DNA of 64,000 bases from Zobellia nedashkovskayae (GTDB lineage Bacteria > Bacteroidota > Bacteroidia > Flavobacteriales > Flavobacteriaceae): assembly GCF_015330125.1 (NCBI RefSeq), contig NZ_JADDXR010000002.1, positions 3,546,685 through 3,610,684 on the forward strand. The letters run 5' to 3'. The notes under the pieces are model-generated. The model made no database searches and had not been told where the DNA came from. It saw nothing but the letters and a program-made list of their open reading frames with translations. Shown piece after piece: positions 25,241 to 32,740 of the stretch. A program made the position numbers and the translations under genes. Each line of letters starts with the position of its first letter. Positions within the stretch are counted from its first letter, which is position 1.

Positions 25241-25672
25241 CTAGTGGCTTGAACGCTGCACTAAAACACTCTCTTTATCAGATAAAAACGCAACATAATA
25301 AAATTTGTCCTCTTCCTCTTTTGAAAACTCCCTTTCTATTTTTAACCCGTTTAGATTAGCTTTTGCTTTGTCCATTTCGTTACACCCAATGCGTTGTCCA
25401 TTTTCAGAGTGTCCATTTTCAGATAGTTTAACAATAAGTGTTTCGTAAAAATTTGGTCCTACATTAATAATTGAGACTGAATTATAATCTCCAAAATGGT
25501 CAGGGAAACTGGCCGTTTTATAGTTGAATTCAGCTTTTTCTGTTAGTTCTACCCCCGTTATTTCGTTAAAGTCGTATGCATAGAATTCTTCTGATGGGTA
25601 TAATGCATCATATATAAAGTACCCGATTATTATAACCGGTATCAAAGCTAAAAGACGCCATCTTTTGCTCAT
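25241..25672 (-). CDS. Membrane-anchored hypothetical protein, paralogue of the 28119 cassette gene
   Basis: 143 residues from ATG at 25672; the frame is open to a GTG at 25699 inside the cassette end, which is less likely. One N-terminal helix (LLALIPVIIIGYFIYDALYP) anchors a globular domain that begins SEEFYAYDFNEITGVE and contains FNYKTASFPDHFGDYNS. The 28119 protein has the same blocks (RLLSLIPV, GYFIY, AVYPSAEFY, YKTASFPDHFGDY). Two diverged members of one family in separate cassettes suggests an immunity-type protein whose variants recognise different partners. Function unknown. Confidence 0.65.
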   Translation of the reverse strand: MSKRWRLLALIPVIIIGYFIYDALYPSEEFYAYDFNEITGVELTEKAEFNYKTASFPDHFGDYNSVSIINVGPNFYETLIVKLSENGHSENGQRIGCNEMDKAKANLNGLKIEREFSKEEEDKFYYVAFLSDKESVLVQRSSH

Positions 25673-25699
25673 TTGATTTTTTTTGTTAGTATGACGCAC

Positions 25700-25961
25700 A
25701 ACGGTCCGGGTATATCTTCCGGTAGGCGCAGCCTCCCGAGTGGAAGATTGCTGCGACTGTTGGAATATATGCCCAGTTGTGTGTAGTTATCTAAAGTAGG
25801 CAGTAAAGTCGGCAAAAGCAAGATGGCCTTGATTAAAGTCGCGGCATGCCCGGACCGTTGAGGGAAATGAGTGTTACGGGAGTCGTGAAAAAACGGCTGT
25901 TCATGCAGTACGTGTTTTTTTGCAGCGGAGTAACACGGCCTTTAGGTCATTTCCCTCAACG
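25700..25961 (-). repeat. Element B copy 7 (complete)
   Basis: AACGGTCCGGG to CCCTCAACG. Promoter-like pair TTG 25821-25819 and TACTTTAG 25798-25791, reading into the gene at 25672. Confidence 0.85.
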
Positions 25962-26081
25962 TTTATATATAAGAATAGTTGTGGGTTTGTGTGCGAGGAT
26001 TTTCCGAAGGAAAATCAGACGCTACAAACACGCAACGACCTTTGATCAAGCACTAAACCGCAATTATTTTTATACGGTGTT
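25958..26081 (-). repeat. attC-like cassette site (family G, short)
   Basis: 124 bp. Arms TTATATATAAGAATAGTTG and CAATTATTTTTATACGG. Central hairpin GAGGATTTTCCGAAGGAAAATC. Same family as the leftmost site at 4602. Confidence 0.8.
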
Positions 26082-26098
26082 ACCACACGTTTTTATTT

Positions 26099-26500
26099 TT
26101 ATTTCCAGAAAATCAGTTGGTCGATTTGATTTCTGATTGAGAATAGGAAAATCACAATCAAAAGTGTAATCAGATTTGTTTTGAATTTCACGTATTCTTG
26201 TTCTCTATATTCTTTTATTATTCTATAAACTAAAAATCCGCCAACAAGTAAAATCGGTAAATAATTTAATATTAAGTCAACGTACGGTAATTCAGCGATT
26301 CTGCTCGAACTTGCACCAGAACCATAAATCAGGAAAAAAGCAAGTATCTCAATGAAAATTAGAAGTAAGAGAATTCCAAAAAATATAACAGACCTAATTC
26401 CAATTCCGAGATAGTTTGTCTTTATTTTTAAAAATTCCGCAGTTTTCAATTTCGTCGTTTTAGTTTTTCTTAAACACTTTGAATGCAATTCCTCCAACAA
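26099..26500 (-). CDS. Membrane protein (three hydrophobic segments)
   Basis: 133 residues with hydrophobic helices at about 34-56, 75-93 and 108-122. The central piece FFLIYGSGASSSRIAELPYV, followed by ILLVGGF, is clearly related to the partner gene's IFLLIFGTGAQAG and LIIVGGIAF, so these are tandem duplicates. It overlaps the upstream partner by 41 bases. The first 25 residues, basic and polar, fall in the overlap; a later start at the Met-less IRSVIFF region cannot be ruled out. Family unknown. Confidence 0.5.
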   Translation of the reverse strand: MLEELHSKCLRKTKTTKLKTAEFLKIKTNYLGIGIRSVIFFGILLLLIFIEILAFFLIYGSGASSSRIAELPYVDLILNYLPILLVGGFLVYRIIKEYREQEYVKFKTNLITLLIVIFLFSIRNQIDQLIFWK

Positions 26501-26675
26501 TAATTAATGGTAAAACAAACATAATTATTTCTGTCAATCCGTTTTCTGAAATAGTACCAGCTTGTGCACCTGTTCCAAAAATCAGAAGAAAAATCACAGA
26601 TTCGACAAAGTATAAAAATATCAATAGAATTATTATTCCGATGATTTTTAGTGTTATTTTCAATGTTGCGTTCAA
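26460..26675 (-). CDS. Small membrane protein, tandem paralogue
   Basis: 71 residues: helix at about 7-33, the GTGAQAGTIS loop, helix at about 46-66, and a lysine tail. First gene of its two-gene cassette. Ends GTTACCACACG and ATGTGTGGTAAC are complementary. Confidence 0.55.
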   Translation of the reverse strand: MNATLKITLKIIGIIILLIFLYFVESVIFLLIFGTGAQAGTISENGLTEIIMFVLPLIIVGGIAFKVFKKN

Positions 26676-26684
26676 ATGTGTGGT

Positions 26685-26940
26685 AACGGTCTCGGCTCGT
26701 ATGGTTGGTTCTTAATTTGAAGATACTATAATTATATAGATAAAGGAGATTGATTAAGCGGTTGAGCTAGATACATTTTCAATGATTTCGTTTCATAGAT
26801 TAACAATTCTTCTTAAGCTATTACTTTTATAAAAGTAATAGCTTGGTTTAGCACTTAACTTTGCAAGTACACACCAAACTGAAAATCCGCGAGGATTTTC
26901 AGAAGTAGGCGAGAACGAGCAATTACTTATAGCCATTGTT
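26685..26940 (-). repeat. Composite cassette site S19 (family H)
   Basis: 256 bp from AACGG to GTT, longer and less regular than the other sites. The first part (GTCTCGGCTCGTATGG) resembles no other start. GCGGTTGAGCTA at 26758-26769 looks like the beginning of an ordinary site. A perfect 30-bp palindrome, AAGCTATTACTTTTA plus its complement, lies at 26815-26844. The end (GAAAATCCGCGAGGATTTTC, then AGTAGGCGAGAACGAGC) resembles family C. Probably a fusion of two sites. Confidence 0.65.
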
Positions 26941-26954
26941 GTAGCACGTTTTTT

Positions 26955-27341
26955 TTAATTCATTTTTTCGTTTTCCAACTTTGCAAACTTTTGTTTGTCC
27001 GTTGGTTTAATATTAACTAATTCAAATCGATTTTTGTCCAAAATGTTGAAGTCGACAAGACTTAAATAAAGGTCAACAACATTTCTGTCAATCATTATTT
27101 TTCCGCCACCAGCCCAATGTCGGTCTGTTCCGTTTTTCTTAATTCTAGAAATCCAGTATTCGTCTCCGTTTTCTATATCATAGTAGTTTCCAGATATTCC
27201 ACGAGCATTTGAATTTTTAAAAGCTTTTCCGTTGAAATAAACTGTTCTGCCGGTTTTTGAAAATTCAGCCATTCCAATCCAAGCAGGCCCATTATCTCCG
27301 AATCCACTTTTATGTTCTATATATCTTAATTCAGGGTTCAT
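26955..27341 (-). CDS. Conserved hypothetical protein
   Basis: 128 residues. Contains MNPELRYIEHKSGFGDNGPA, IGMAEFSKTGRTVYFNGK, GISGNYYDIENGDEYWISR and KKNGTDRHWAGGGKI: a compact, highly conserved small protein widespread in bacteria whose members are often mislabelled as a DXP synthase. True function unknown. Stop and start are clean; the gene is 4 bases downstream of its cassette partner, so they form an operon. Confidence 0.65.
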   Translation of the reverse strand: MNPELRYIEHKSGFGDNGPAWIGMAEFSKTGRTVYFNGKAFKNSNARGISGNYYDIENGDEYWISRIKKNGTDRHWAGGGKIMIDRNVVDLYLSLVDFNILDKNRFELVNIKPTDKQKFAKLENEKMN

Positions 27342-27345
27342 TTTT

Positions 27346-27894
27346 TTATTTCAAGTTCTCAAGGAATTCAATCGGATTTCTCATAAATCTGTCTGGATTT
27401 GAATCCTTGATTAATTCCGCCAATTCTTTAATGTTCGGATTACATAGATTTCCGTTTTCGTCCATTAAAATCCAGTCATTTCTATCACATAATTCCAGCA
27501 TTGAATTTAAGAAATTCAGTTTTGAATCTCTTAAATCAGTCCGAAATCTAAAATCTTCTATAAAATTCTCCTTTTCGTTAAAGTCAATACTCAAATCGTG
27601 GTCAACTTCTCCGTTTTCGATTTTCCAACTTTCGTTATTCCACGAAGCTCTTGGAATAATTTTGTCAATTTCGTTTCTTAATTCCTCAATGTTAATTATA
27701 ATTCTTTTCCACCATTTCGTCGAAATAGCATCTTCAAAGTCAGGTTCAGGTGCATCATTCAGTTCCATGTTGTAATTGTCCCAATACTTTTCCCATTCAG
27801 CGTGTTTTATTTCAAGCTGTTTTGGAATTCCGCCATATTTTGTTTCAATCGACTTTCTTGGAAGTACAAATGTCAGAAATTGATATGTTGCCAT
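27346..27894 (-). CDS. Hypothetical cytoplasmic protein (immunity-like)
   Basis: 182 residues, acidic, no signal or membrane helix. Recurrent tryptophans (KHAEWEKYWDNYNME, STKWWKRIII, ASWNNESWKIE) and a C-terminal helical part ending NPIEFLENLK. The size, acidity and lack of catalytic motifs resemble polymorphic-toxin immunity proteins, but that is only a resemblance. First gene of its cassette. Ends GTTGTAGCACG and TGTGGTACAAC match with one or two mismatches. Confidence 0.55.
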   Translation of the reverse strand: MATYQFLTFVLPRKSIETKYGGIPKQLEIKHAEWEKYWDNYNMELNDAPEPDFEDAISTKWWKRIIINIEELRNEIDKIIPRASWNNESWKIENGEVDHDLSIDFNEKENFIEDFRFRTDLRDSKLNFLNSMLELCDRNDWILMDENGNLCNPNIKELAELIKDSNPDRFMRNPIEFLENLK

Positions 27895-27916
27895 TGGGTT
27901 TTCTTAAATGTGGTAC

Positions 27917-28104
27917 AACGGTTGAGCTAAGCGTAGTGCGGAGGCAAGGAAACTTTTCGTTTCCGTCTGGCGACGCAGCTAAAGCTTATTGTTTTGCTTT
28001 TTCTTTTTTGTTCCAAAGCTAAATCCATAAGATTTAGCGACTTCATAAATATACAGAGACCTTTCGGTTTTGCCCTAAAGTCCGCATTACGTTTAGGTTT
28101 TGTT
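27917..28104 (-). repeat. attC-like cassette site S20 (family A)
   Basis: AACGGTTGAGCTAAGCG to GTT. Standard family A with minor changes (TCTGGCGACGCAGC). Confidence 0.86.
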
Positions 28105-28118
28105 GTGTGGCGTACTTT

Positions 28119-28652
28119 TCACCAACTAACTCTCGTGATAATTACCGATTTATTATCGTCCAAAAATCCAACAGAATAGTGTTTTCCATTTTTCCGTTGT
28201 CTAACATATTGTTTAGAATATGATTTTCTTCCTTTCTTCCGTTCGATGTAATCTAGCTGGTTAGAACCCATTTTGTTTTCTTTTTGGTCAAATCCAGCAG
28301 TTTTTAATTGAGTTTCTAATTGTTCTAGGTCATTTTTATCTAGTTCTATTAAAAATGAGGATGTATAATCTCCAAAATGGTCCGGAAAAGAAGCTGTCTT
28401 ATATTTAATATTACCGCTTTCTGGAAATTCCAGATTCGTCACTTCTTTAAAATCAGCTTTATAGAATTCCGCAGATGGATAAACTGCACCGTAAATGAAA
28501 TATCCAACAGTTAGAACTGGAATTAAAGAAAGCAATCTTATTCTTTTATCAAATCCTTTCTTTTTAATCCATCTGTAAATCAAATATGAAATTCCAATTG
28601 GTATTCCAATACACAGATTAATTACAATTAAAAAAAGGATTATTAATTCCAT
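28119..28652 (-). CDS. Membrane-anchored hypothetical protein, paralogue of the 25241 cassette gene
   Basis: 177 residues with two N-terminal helices (about 2-27 and 40-60) and a globular domain from SAEFYKADFKEV on, containing YKTASFPDHFGDY. It has one more helix than the 25241 protein, which begins at the equivalent of its residue 36. First cassette of the array (5' end). Its left cassette end GTTGTGTGGCGTACTTTTC is almost identical to that of the 25241 cassette (GTTGTGCGGCGTACTTTTC), so the whole cassettes are related, not just the genes. Confidence 0.65.
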   Translation of the reverse strand: MELIILFLIVINLCIGIPIGISYLIYRWIKKKGFDKRIRLLSLIPVLTVGYFIYGAVYPSAEFYKADFKEVTNLEFPESGNIKYKTASFPDHFGDYTSSFLIELDKNDLEQLETQLKTAGFDQKENKMGSNQLDYIERKKGRKSYSKQYVRQRKNGKHYSVGFLDDNKSVIITRVSW

Positions 28653-28675
28653 TCGATTTTTTCAGGATGACACAC

Positions 28676-28807
28676 AACGGTCCGGGTATATCTTCCGGTA
28701 GGCGCAGCCTCCCGAGTGGAAGATTGCTGCGACTTCTGGAATATATGCTTAGTTGTGTGTAGTTATCTAAAGTAGGCAGTAAAGTCGGCAAAAGCAAGAT
28801 GGCCTTT
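28676..28807 (-). repeat. Element B copy 8 (truncated, array 5' edge)
   Basis: Starts AACGGTCCGGG and stops after GATGGCCTT, ten bases beyond the promoter-like pair (TTG 28797-28795, TACTTTAG 28774-28767). The array therefore ends on the upstream side just past a promoter pointing into the first cassette, a position like that of Pc in integrons. Confidence 0.75.
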
Positions 28808-29165
28808 TATAAAAAGATTAAAAACGGAACCTATTAATTTGGCTTTCGCGTAATTTTTTTGTTTTTATAAAGGTATACGGACTTTTGACTTGCACTTTCT
28901 CCATTCTTCAAAATAAACAACCGCTAAAACCATCTTCGGTTTCTCTTCCCTTATTTAAAGAGTTAGCGTATTCTTCAGGTTCAACCAATTTTTCATACAA
29001 AAACGGCCCTGTTATTTAGAATGAAAATGAATGGTAACGTTAAGCTAACGATTTAACATAAAATTGAACTTTAGTTTATGGTATCACCATAATCAGTTAA
29101 CAATGTTTGAGGATTACTAAGATATTTTTGTTGCAAATTATTATAACTAATAACCAAAGAACAAA
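28808..29165. other. Intergenic region at the array's 5' edge
   Basis: 358 bases without a gene. This is where an integron would have attI and its integrase; no such coding region is present. Two core-like sequences, GGTAACG (29033-29039) and GCTAACG (29044-29050), stand 11 bases apart and might be remnants of a recombination site. TATTTTTG at 29123-29130 fits a -7 box for the downstream PhoX-like gene, although no good -33 partner is seen. Confidence 0.4.
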
Positions 29166-30704
29166 ATGAAAACAGTATCTAAATTGTTATTACTAGCAGG
29201 TTTGGTGGCTACTACTTCCTGTGAAAAATTAGAAGAACATGTTGGGCATGGTGGTCCAAAAGAAGATGAAGGAACAATGTTCGAGAACAAATCCGAGCTT
29301 GAGCCCTTAGTAGTAATGAATTCGAACTTTAACTTTGTAAAACCTTATTCTTTAATCAGTTCTACTGATATTTTAGAGGACGGTTTTCAATTAGTAGGTG
29401 CTCAAGATGGAGCCGGTTTCTTAAAAGAAGGTAACGGTTACATGTATATTGTAAATGCTGAAGATGATTATGCGGTTAGCCGTATCCATTTAGATGAAAA
29501 CTTAAACCCAACAGGCGGTGAGTGGTTATTGAACTCAGGGGTTGCAGATTTCGCTCGTCAGTGTTCTGGTACTATGTGGGAAGCTGACATTCACGGTGGT
29601 GCAAAAGATATTTTTCTTTCTGCTTCAGAAAGCTTTCACTATGATGTTAAAGGTATAGACCCTCATGTTGCCGTACCTACGCCAACTGCAGATTTTGGTT
29701 TAGATGCTTTAGGTGAGTTCTCATGGGAAAACGCTGTTCCTTTACCAAGAGATACGTACAGTGGTAAAACGGTTATTATTGGTGGTGATGATGATTCTAG
29801 TGGTTCTGAAGGTCAGGTTACGCTTTATTACTCAGAGAATGGAGATGCCGATTTAAACAACGGTAAAATCTACGTTTTGAAATTTAAAGAAGTGGCTTCT
29901 GGTTCTACAGATGCAGATGGCAACCCTATTAGCCCAATGGCCGTTGAAGAAGGTGTCATCTATAACGAAGGTCAGTTGGCTTTTCAAGAAACTTACGAAG
30001 TAGAGTTTGTTGAAATAGAAAATGGTGCCAACATGACTAAGGACGAAATGGAAGATGCTTGTGTTGCAGTAGGTGCTTCAGCTTTCATGCGTGTAGAAGA
30101 TGTAGATTACCAAAAAGGTGCTGTAGACAATGCTAGAAACGTATTCTTTGCCGTAACCGGTAGAGGTCCAGGAAGAGGCACTTACAATGACTGGGGTACA
30201 GCTTATAAATTAGAGTTGGATGACGATTCTCCTTTAACGGGTAAATTAACTCAAATCATAAGCGGTAATACAGATACGAACAATATGGACGGTAACCTTC
30301 CTGAGCTTCAGAGTCCTGATAACATTACGGTTACAGAGAACTTTGTATACCTTCAAGAAGATCCTAATTCTTTCGATAGAAACCACTCGGCTGCTATTTA
30401 TCAAACAGATTTAAACGGAAACAATGTAAAAACAGTTTTGGAATTATTGATCAGAAACGATCTTGATCCATCAGGAAGCACTGGTTTCAGTGGTGAGTTT
30501 GGTGCATTGGTAGATATATCCGATAAAGTTGGGGAAGATGATACGTTCTTATTGAACCTTCAGCCACACTACTGGCAGAATGATGATTATAAGAGTAAAG
30601 ACGGTCACGATATGGAATCTGAAAATCCTGACGCAATTGCAGCAGGTGCTAGAGAAGATAACCAAGGTGGTCAAATCATTATCTTAAAAGGTTTGCCTAG
30701 ATAA
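29166..30704 (+). CDS. PhoX/DUF839-like secreted lipoprotein
   Basis: 512 residues with a lipoprotein signal (LVATTSCEKL, Cys20). The mature protein is acidic with repeated beta-strand blocks suggesting a propeller: NAEDDYAVSRIHLDENLNPT, then ARNVFFAVTGRGPGRGTYND, and a segment SPDNITVTENFVYLQEDP. These resemble the DUF839/PhoX group (calcium-dependent phosphatases), but I cannot identify the metal ligands with certainty. Next to cytochrome c peroxidase and fasciclin genes on the same strand, probably an operon-like group of surface proteins. Confidence 0.5.
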   Translation: MKTVSKLLLLAGLVATTSCEKLEEHVGHGGPKEDEGTMFENKSELEPLVVMNSNFNFVKPYSLISSTDILEDGFQLVGAQDGAGFLKEGNGYMYIVNAEDDYAVSRIHLDENLNPTGGEWLLNSGVADFARQCSGTMWEADIHGGAKDIFLSASESFHYDVKGIDPHVAVPTPTADFGLDALGEFSWENAVPLPRDTYSGKTVIIGGDDDSSGSEGQVTLYYSENGDADLNNGKIYVLKFKEVASGSTDADGNPISPMAVEEGVIYNEGQLAFQETYEVEFVEIENGANMTKDEMEDACVAVGASAFMRVEDVDYQKGAVDNARNVFFAVTGRGPGRGTYNDWGTAYKLELDDDSPLTGKLTQIISGNTDTNNMDGNLPELQSPDNITVTENFVYLQEDPNSFDRNHSAAIYQTDLNGNNVKTVLELLIRNDLDPSGSTGFSGEFGALVDISDKVGEDDTFLLNLQPHYWQNDDYKSKDGHDMESENPDAIAAGAREDNQGGQIIILKGLPR

Positions 30705-30723
30705 GACCTTACTATTTTATGGT

Positions 30724-30765
30724 GAAAGACCTCTATCTATTGATGGGGGTCTTTCCCTATTTTAT
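30724..30765 (+). terminator. Probable terminator hairpin
   Basis: GAAAGACC and GGTCTTTC form an 8-bp stem with a 16-base loop, followed by CCCTATTTTATAATTTTT. It follows the PhoX-like gene by about 20 bases. Confidence 0.5.
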
Positions 30766-30791
30766 AATTTTTATTTCAACTTACTTCTGTT

Positions 30792-32633
30792 ATGAATAAA
30801 TTTCTCCTCTTTTTTTTATCGATATTTTGTATTCTTTCCTGTAAAAATAAAAATGAAGAACTAGCAAAAGTTGACCATGTCAAAACTACCGACTGGAGTT
30901 ATGCACAAGAGTTCTATATAAAAAATATGACCAAGGCGGTAGATTTAATCGACTCCTTGAGTAAAGTTGATGCAGAGAGTGCCGAGGCCAAAAAAATCTT
31001 CAAAGAGCTCCGCGTTGCCTTTAAAAAAGCAGAACCCTATGCATCATATCTAAACCCAGAAGTTGGGCACCGTGCCAATGGCCCAGCGTTACCGGTCTTT
31101 GCAGAAGATACGGAACGCATATTGAATCCTATTGGTTTACAGAAAATTGAAGAGTCTATTTACGAAGGGGGAGAAGAACCTGCCGTTTTTAAAAAAGAAA
31201 CGGTTTTGACCAAAGGTTTGATGGTCAATTTATTGAAAAATGTTACGGAACGGGATTTAAGTGCCGAGCGTTTTTTTATAGCCACTCATCAACAACTTTT
31301 ACGAATCATTAGTTTAGGTATTTCAGGTTTTGATACACCTGTAAGCGGTTTGGGACTATCAGAAACGGTAGTGTCTTTAAAGGCTTTAAAAGAAGTTTAT
31401 GACCATACGTTATCTGAACTCATAATAAATAAAAATACAGATTTAGATACTAATTTTCATCAAAACATAGCAAAAGCGGTCGCTTTTCTTCAAAAAAACC
31501 CAGATTTCAACACTTTTGACCGCTACACCTTTATACGGGAGTATATGAATCCTATTACACGTAATTGGGTGAGTATAAGAAAAGAAAGTGGTTTGTGGAA
31601 AGGTATAAATAACAAGCCTTTTAATTTTGATGCACCTACTTTCTTTGAAAAGGATGCTTTTAACCTCGAATATTTTACGCCTCCGGTCAATAGAAATCCA
31701 TCAGAAAAACAGATTGCACTTGGCGAAAAATTATTCTTTGATCCTAACTTATCACAAACAAAAAGTATGGCATGTGTTACGTGTCACATACCCGAAAAAG
31801 CATATACTGACGGTATTGCCGTAAACAACGGAAATAATGGAAGTCCGTTGCAACGAAATACTCCAACTCTGATTAATTCCGCTTTTCAAAAAAGCTTTTT
31901 TTGGGACGGTCGTGCAGAGAATATTCTTGATCAAATTTCTATGGTATTCAGCAACGAACAAGAATTCAATACGGGCGTTCATGAATTTTCTACCGATATT
32001 TTAAAGGATACTACCTACCACGTTTTGTTCAAAGATGCTTTTGGAAGAATCTCCAATAGAAATACAGATATTATTAAAGCCATCTCGTCTTATATCTCCA
32101 CTTTAAACGGGTTTGATTCTAAATTCGATAAAAATATGAGGGCTGAAGAGGATTCGTTTACTTCCGAAGAGAAGTTGGGTATGAACCTGTTTATGGGAAA
32201 GGCTCTTTGTGCTACCTGTCACTTTATGCCATTAACGAATGGAACCGTACCACCTTTCTATGCCGAAACGGAAAAAGAGGTCATAGGTGTGCCGGAAACC
32301 GCAGAAAATAAAATGTTGGATGATGATTTGGGATTCTACTGGCGCTACAATAAAGAGGAACATTTGGGCATGTTCAAAACGCCGTCCGTACGGAATTCAG
32401 AATTTACTGGGCCGTATATGCACAACGGTGTTTACAATACGCTAGAGGAAGTCATGGATTTCTATAACAAAGGCGGTGGAGGCGGAATGGGTTTTGACCT
32501 TGAACACCAAACCTTACCTTTTGATGAGTTGAATTTGTCCCAAGAAGAGCAACAAGCTATTATCGCATTTTTAAAAACTATGTCAGATACTAAAGTTGAT
32601 AAAGAAAAAACAGCCCAATTGGTCCTTAATTGA
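30792..32633 (+). CDS. Di-haem cytochrome c peroxidase (CCP/MauG family) with N-terminal extension
   Basis: 613 residues. Lipoprotein-like signal (FCILSCKNKN, Cys near 17). Residues about 30-285 form a helical extension that ordinary CCPs lack. The catalytic part begins at about 300 with NPSEKQIALGEKLFFD and carries two haem sites, ACVTCH (Cys328) and LCATCH (Cys473), plus GPYMHNGVYNTLEEVMDFYN near the end with a likely haem-ligand region. Expected role: periplasmic reduction of hydrogen peroxide or oxidation of a partner protein. Separated from the upstream gene by a hairpin. Confidence 0.85.
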   Translation: MNKFLLFFLSIFCILSCKNKNEELAKVDHVKTTDWSYAQEFYIKNMTKAVDLIDSLSKVDAESAEAKKIFKELRVAFKKAEPYASYLNPEVGHRANGPALPVFAEDTERILNPIGLQKIEESIYEGGEEPAVFKKETVLTKGLMVNLLKNVTERDLSAERFFIATHQQLLRIISLGISGFDTPVSGLGLSETVVSLKALKEVYDHTLSELIINKNTDLDTNFHQNIAKAVAFLQKNPDFNTFDRYTFIREYMNPITRNWVSIRKESGLWKGINNKPFNFDAPTFFEKDAFNLEYFTPPVNRNPSEKQIALGEKLFFDPNLSQTKSMACVTCHIPEKAYTDGIAVNNGNNGSPLQRNTPTLINSAFQKSFFWDGRAENILDQISMVFSNEQEFNTGVHEFSTDILKDTTYHVLFKDAFGRISNRNTDIIKAISSYISTLNGFDSKFDKNMRAEEDSFTSEEKLGMNLFMGKALCATCHFMPLTNGTVPPFYAETEKEVIGVPETAENKMLDDDLGFYWRYNKEEHLGMFKTPSVRNSEFTGPYMHNGVYNTLEEVMDFYNKGGGGGMGFDLEHQTLPFDELNLSQEEQQAIIAFLKTMSDTKVDKEKTAQLVLN

Positions 32634-32740
32634 ACCTATTTTTAAAAGTAAATTTAAAGTTTACCTAACCTAGAATTAAAGAAAAGTAAGGCACGTACTT
32701 TTAGTAAATAACTACTTTGTGGCTCAGATACAAAACCGAT

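Larger units (their letters stand above)
4584..28807 (-). mobile_element. Integron-like gene cassette array without integrase (about 21 cassettes)
   Basis: All genes run on the minus strand, so the array's 5' end is at the right. Between genes lie structured sites that start (plus strand) with AAC, usually AACG or AACGG, and end with GTT. Sequence outside the cores varies from cassette to cassette, yet the two ends of one cassette are complementary: GTTAGCTGC/GCAGCTAAC, GTTGTGCTCTG/AGAGCACAAC, GTTACCTGC/GCAGGTAAC. That is what reciprocal exchange at a palindromic attC-like site leaves behind. Coding regions are short, unrelated, and sometimes end inside a site. No transposase or recombinase is present. 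The closest known parallels are CALINs (attC clusters lacking integrase) and the recombinase-associated immunity arrays of Bacteroidota; which one applies is unproven. Confidence 0.8.

Noticed and set aside
25846..26136. 96-residue plus-strand frame starting MPGPLREMS
   Set aside because: Same repeat-derived frame, running through a recombination site.
6977..28807. CRISPR array
   Set aside because: The repeats are hundreds of bases long, contain inner stems, and are separated by protein-coding genes of different lengths, not by short spacers. No cas genes are present.
6977..28807. Insertion sequences or a prophage
   Set aside because: No transposase, phage structural or lysis gene is found. 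The DUF5131 protein is phage-like by family name only.
28676..29165. Integrase gene at the array's 5' edge
   Set aside because: No open frame of sufficient length exists there on either strand.
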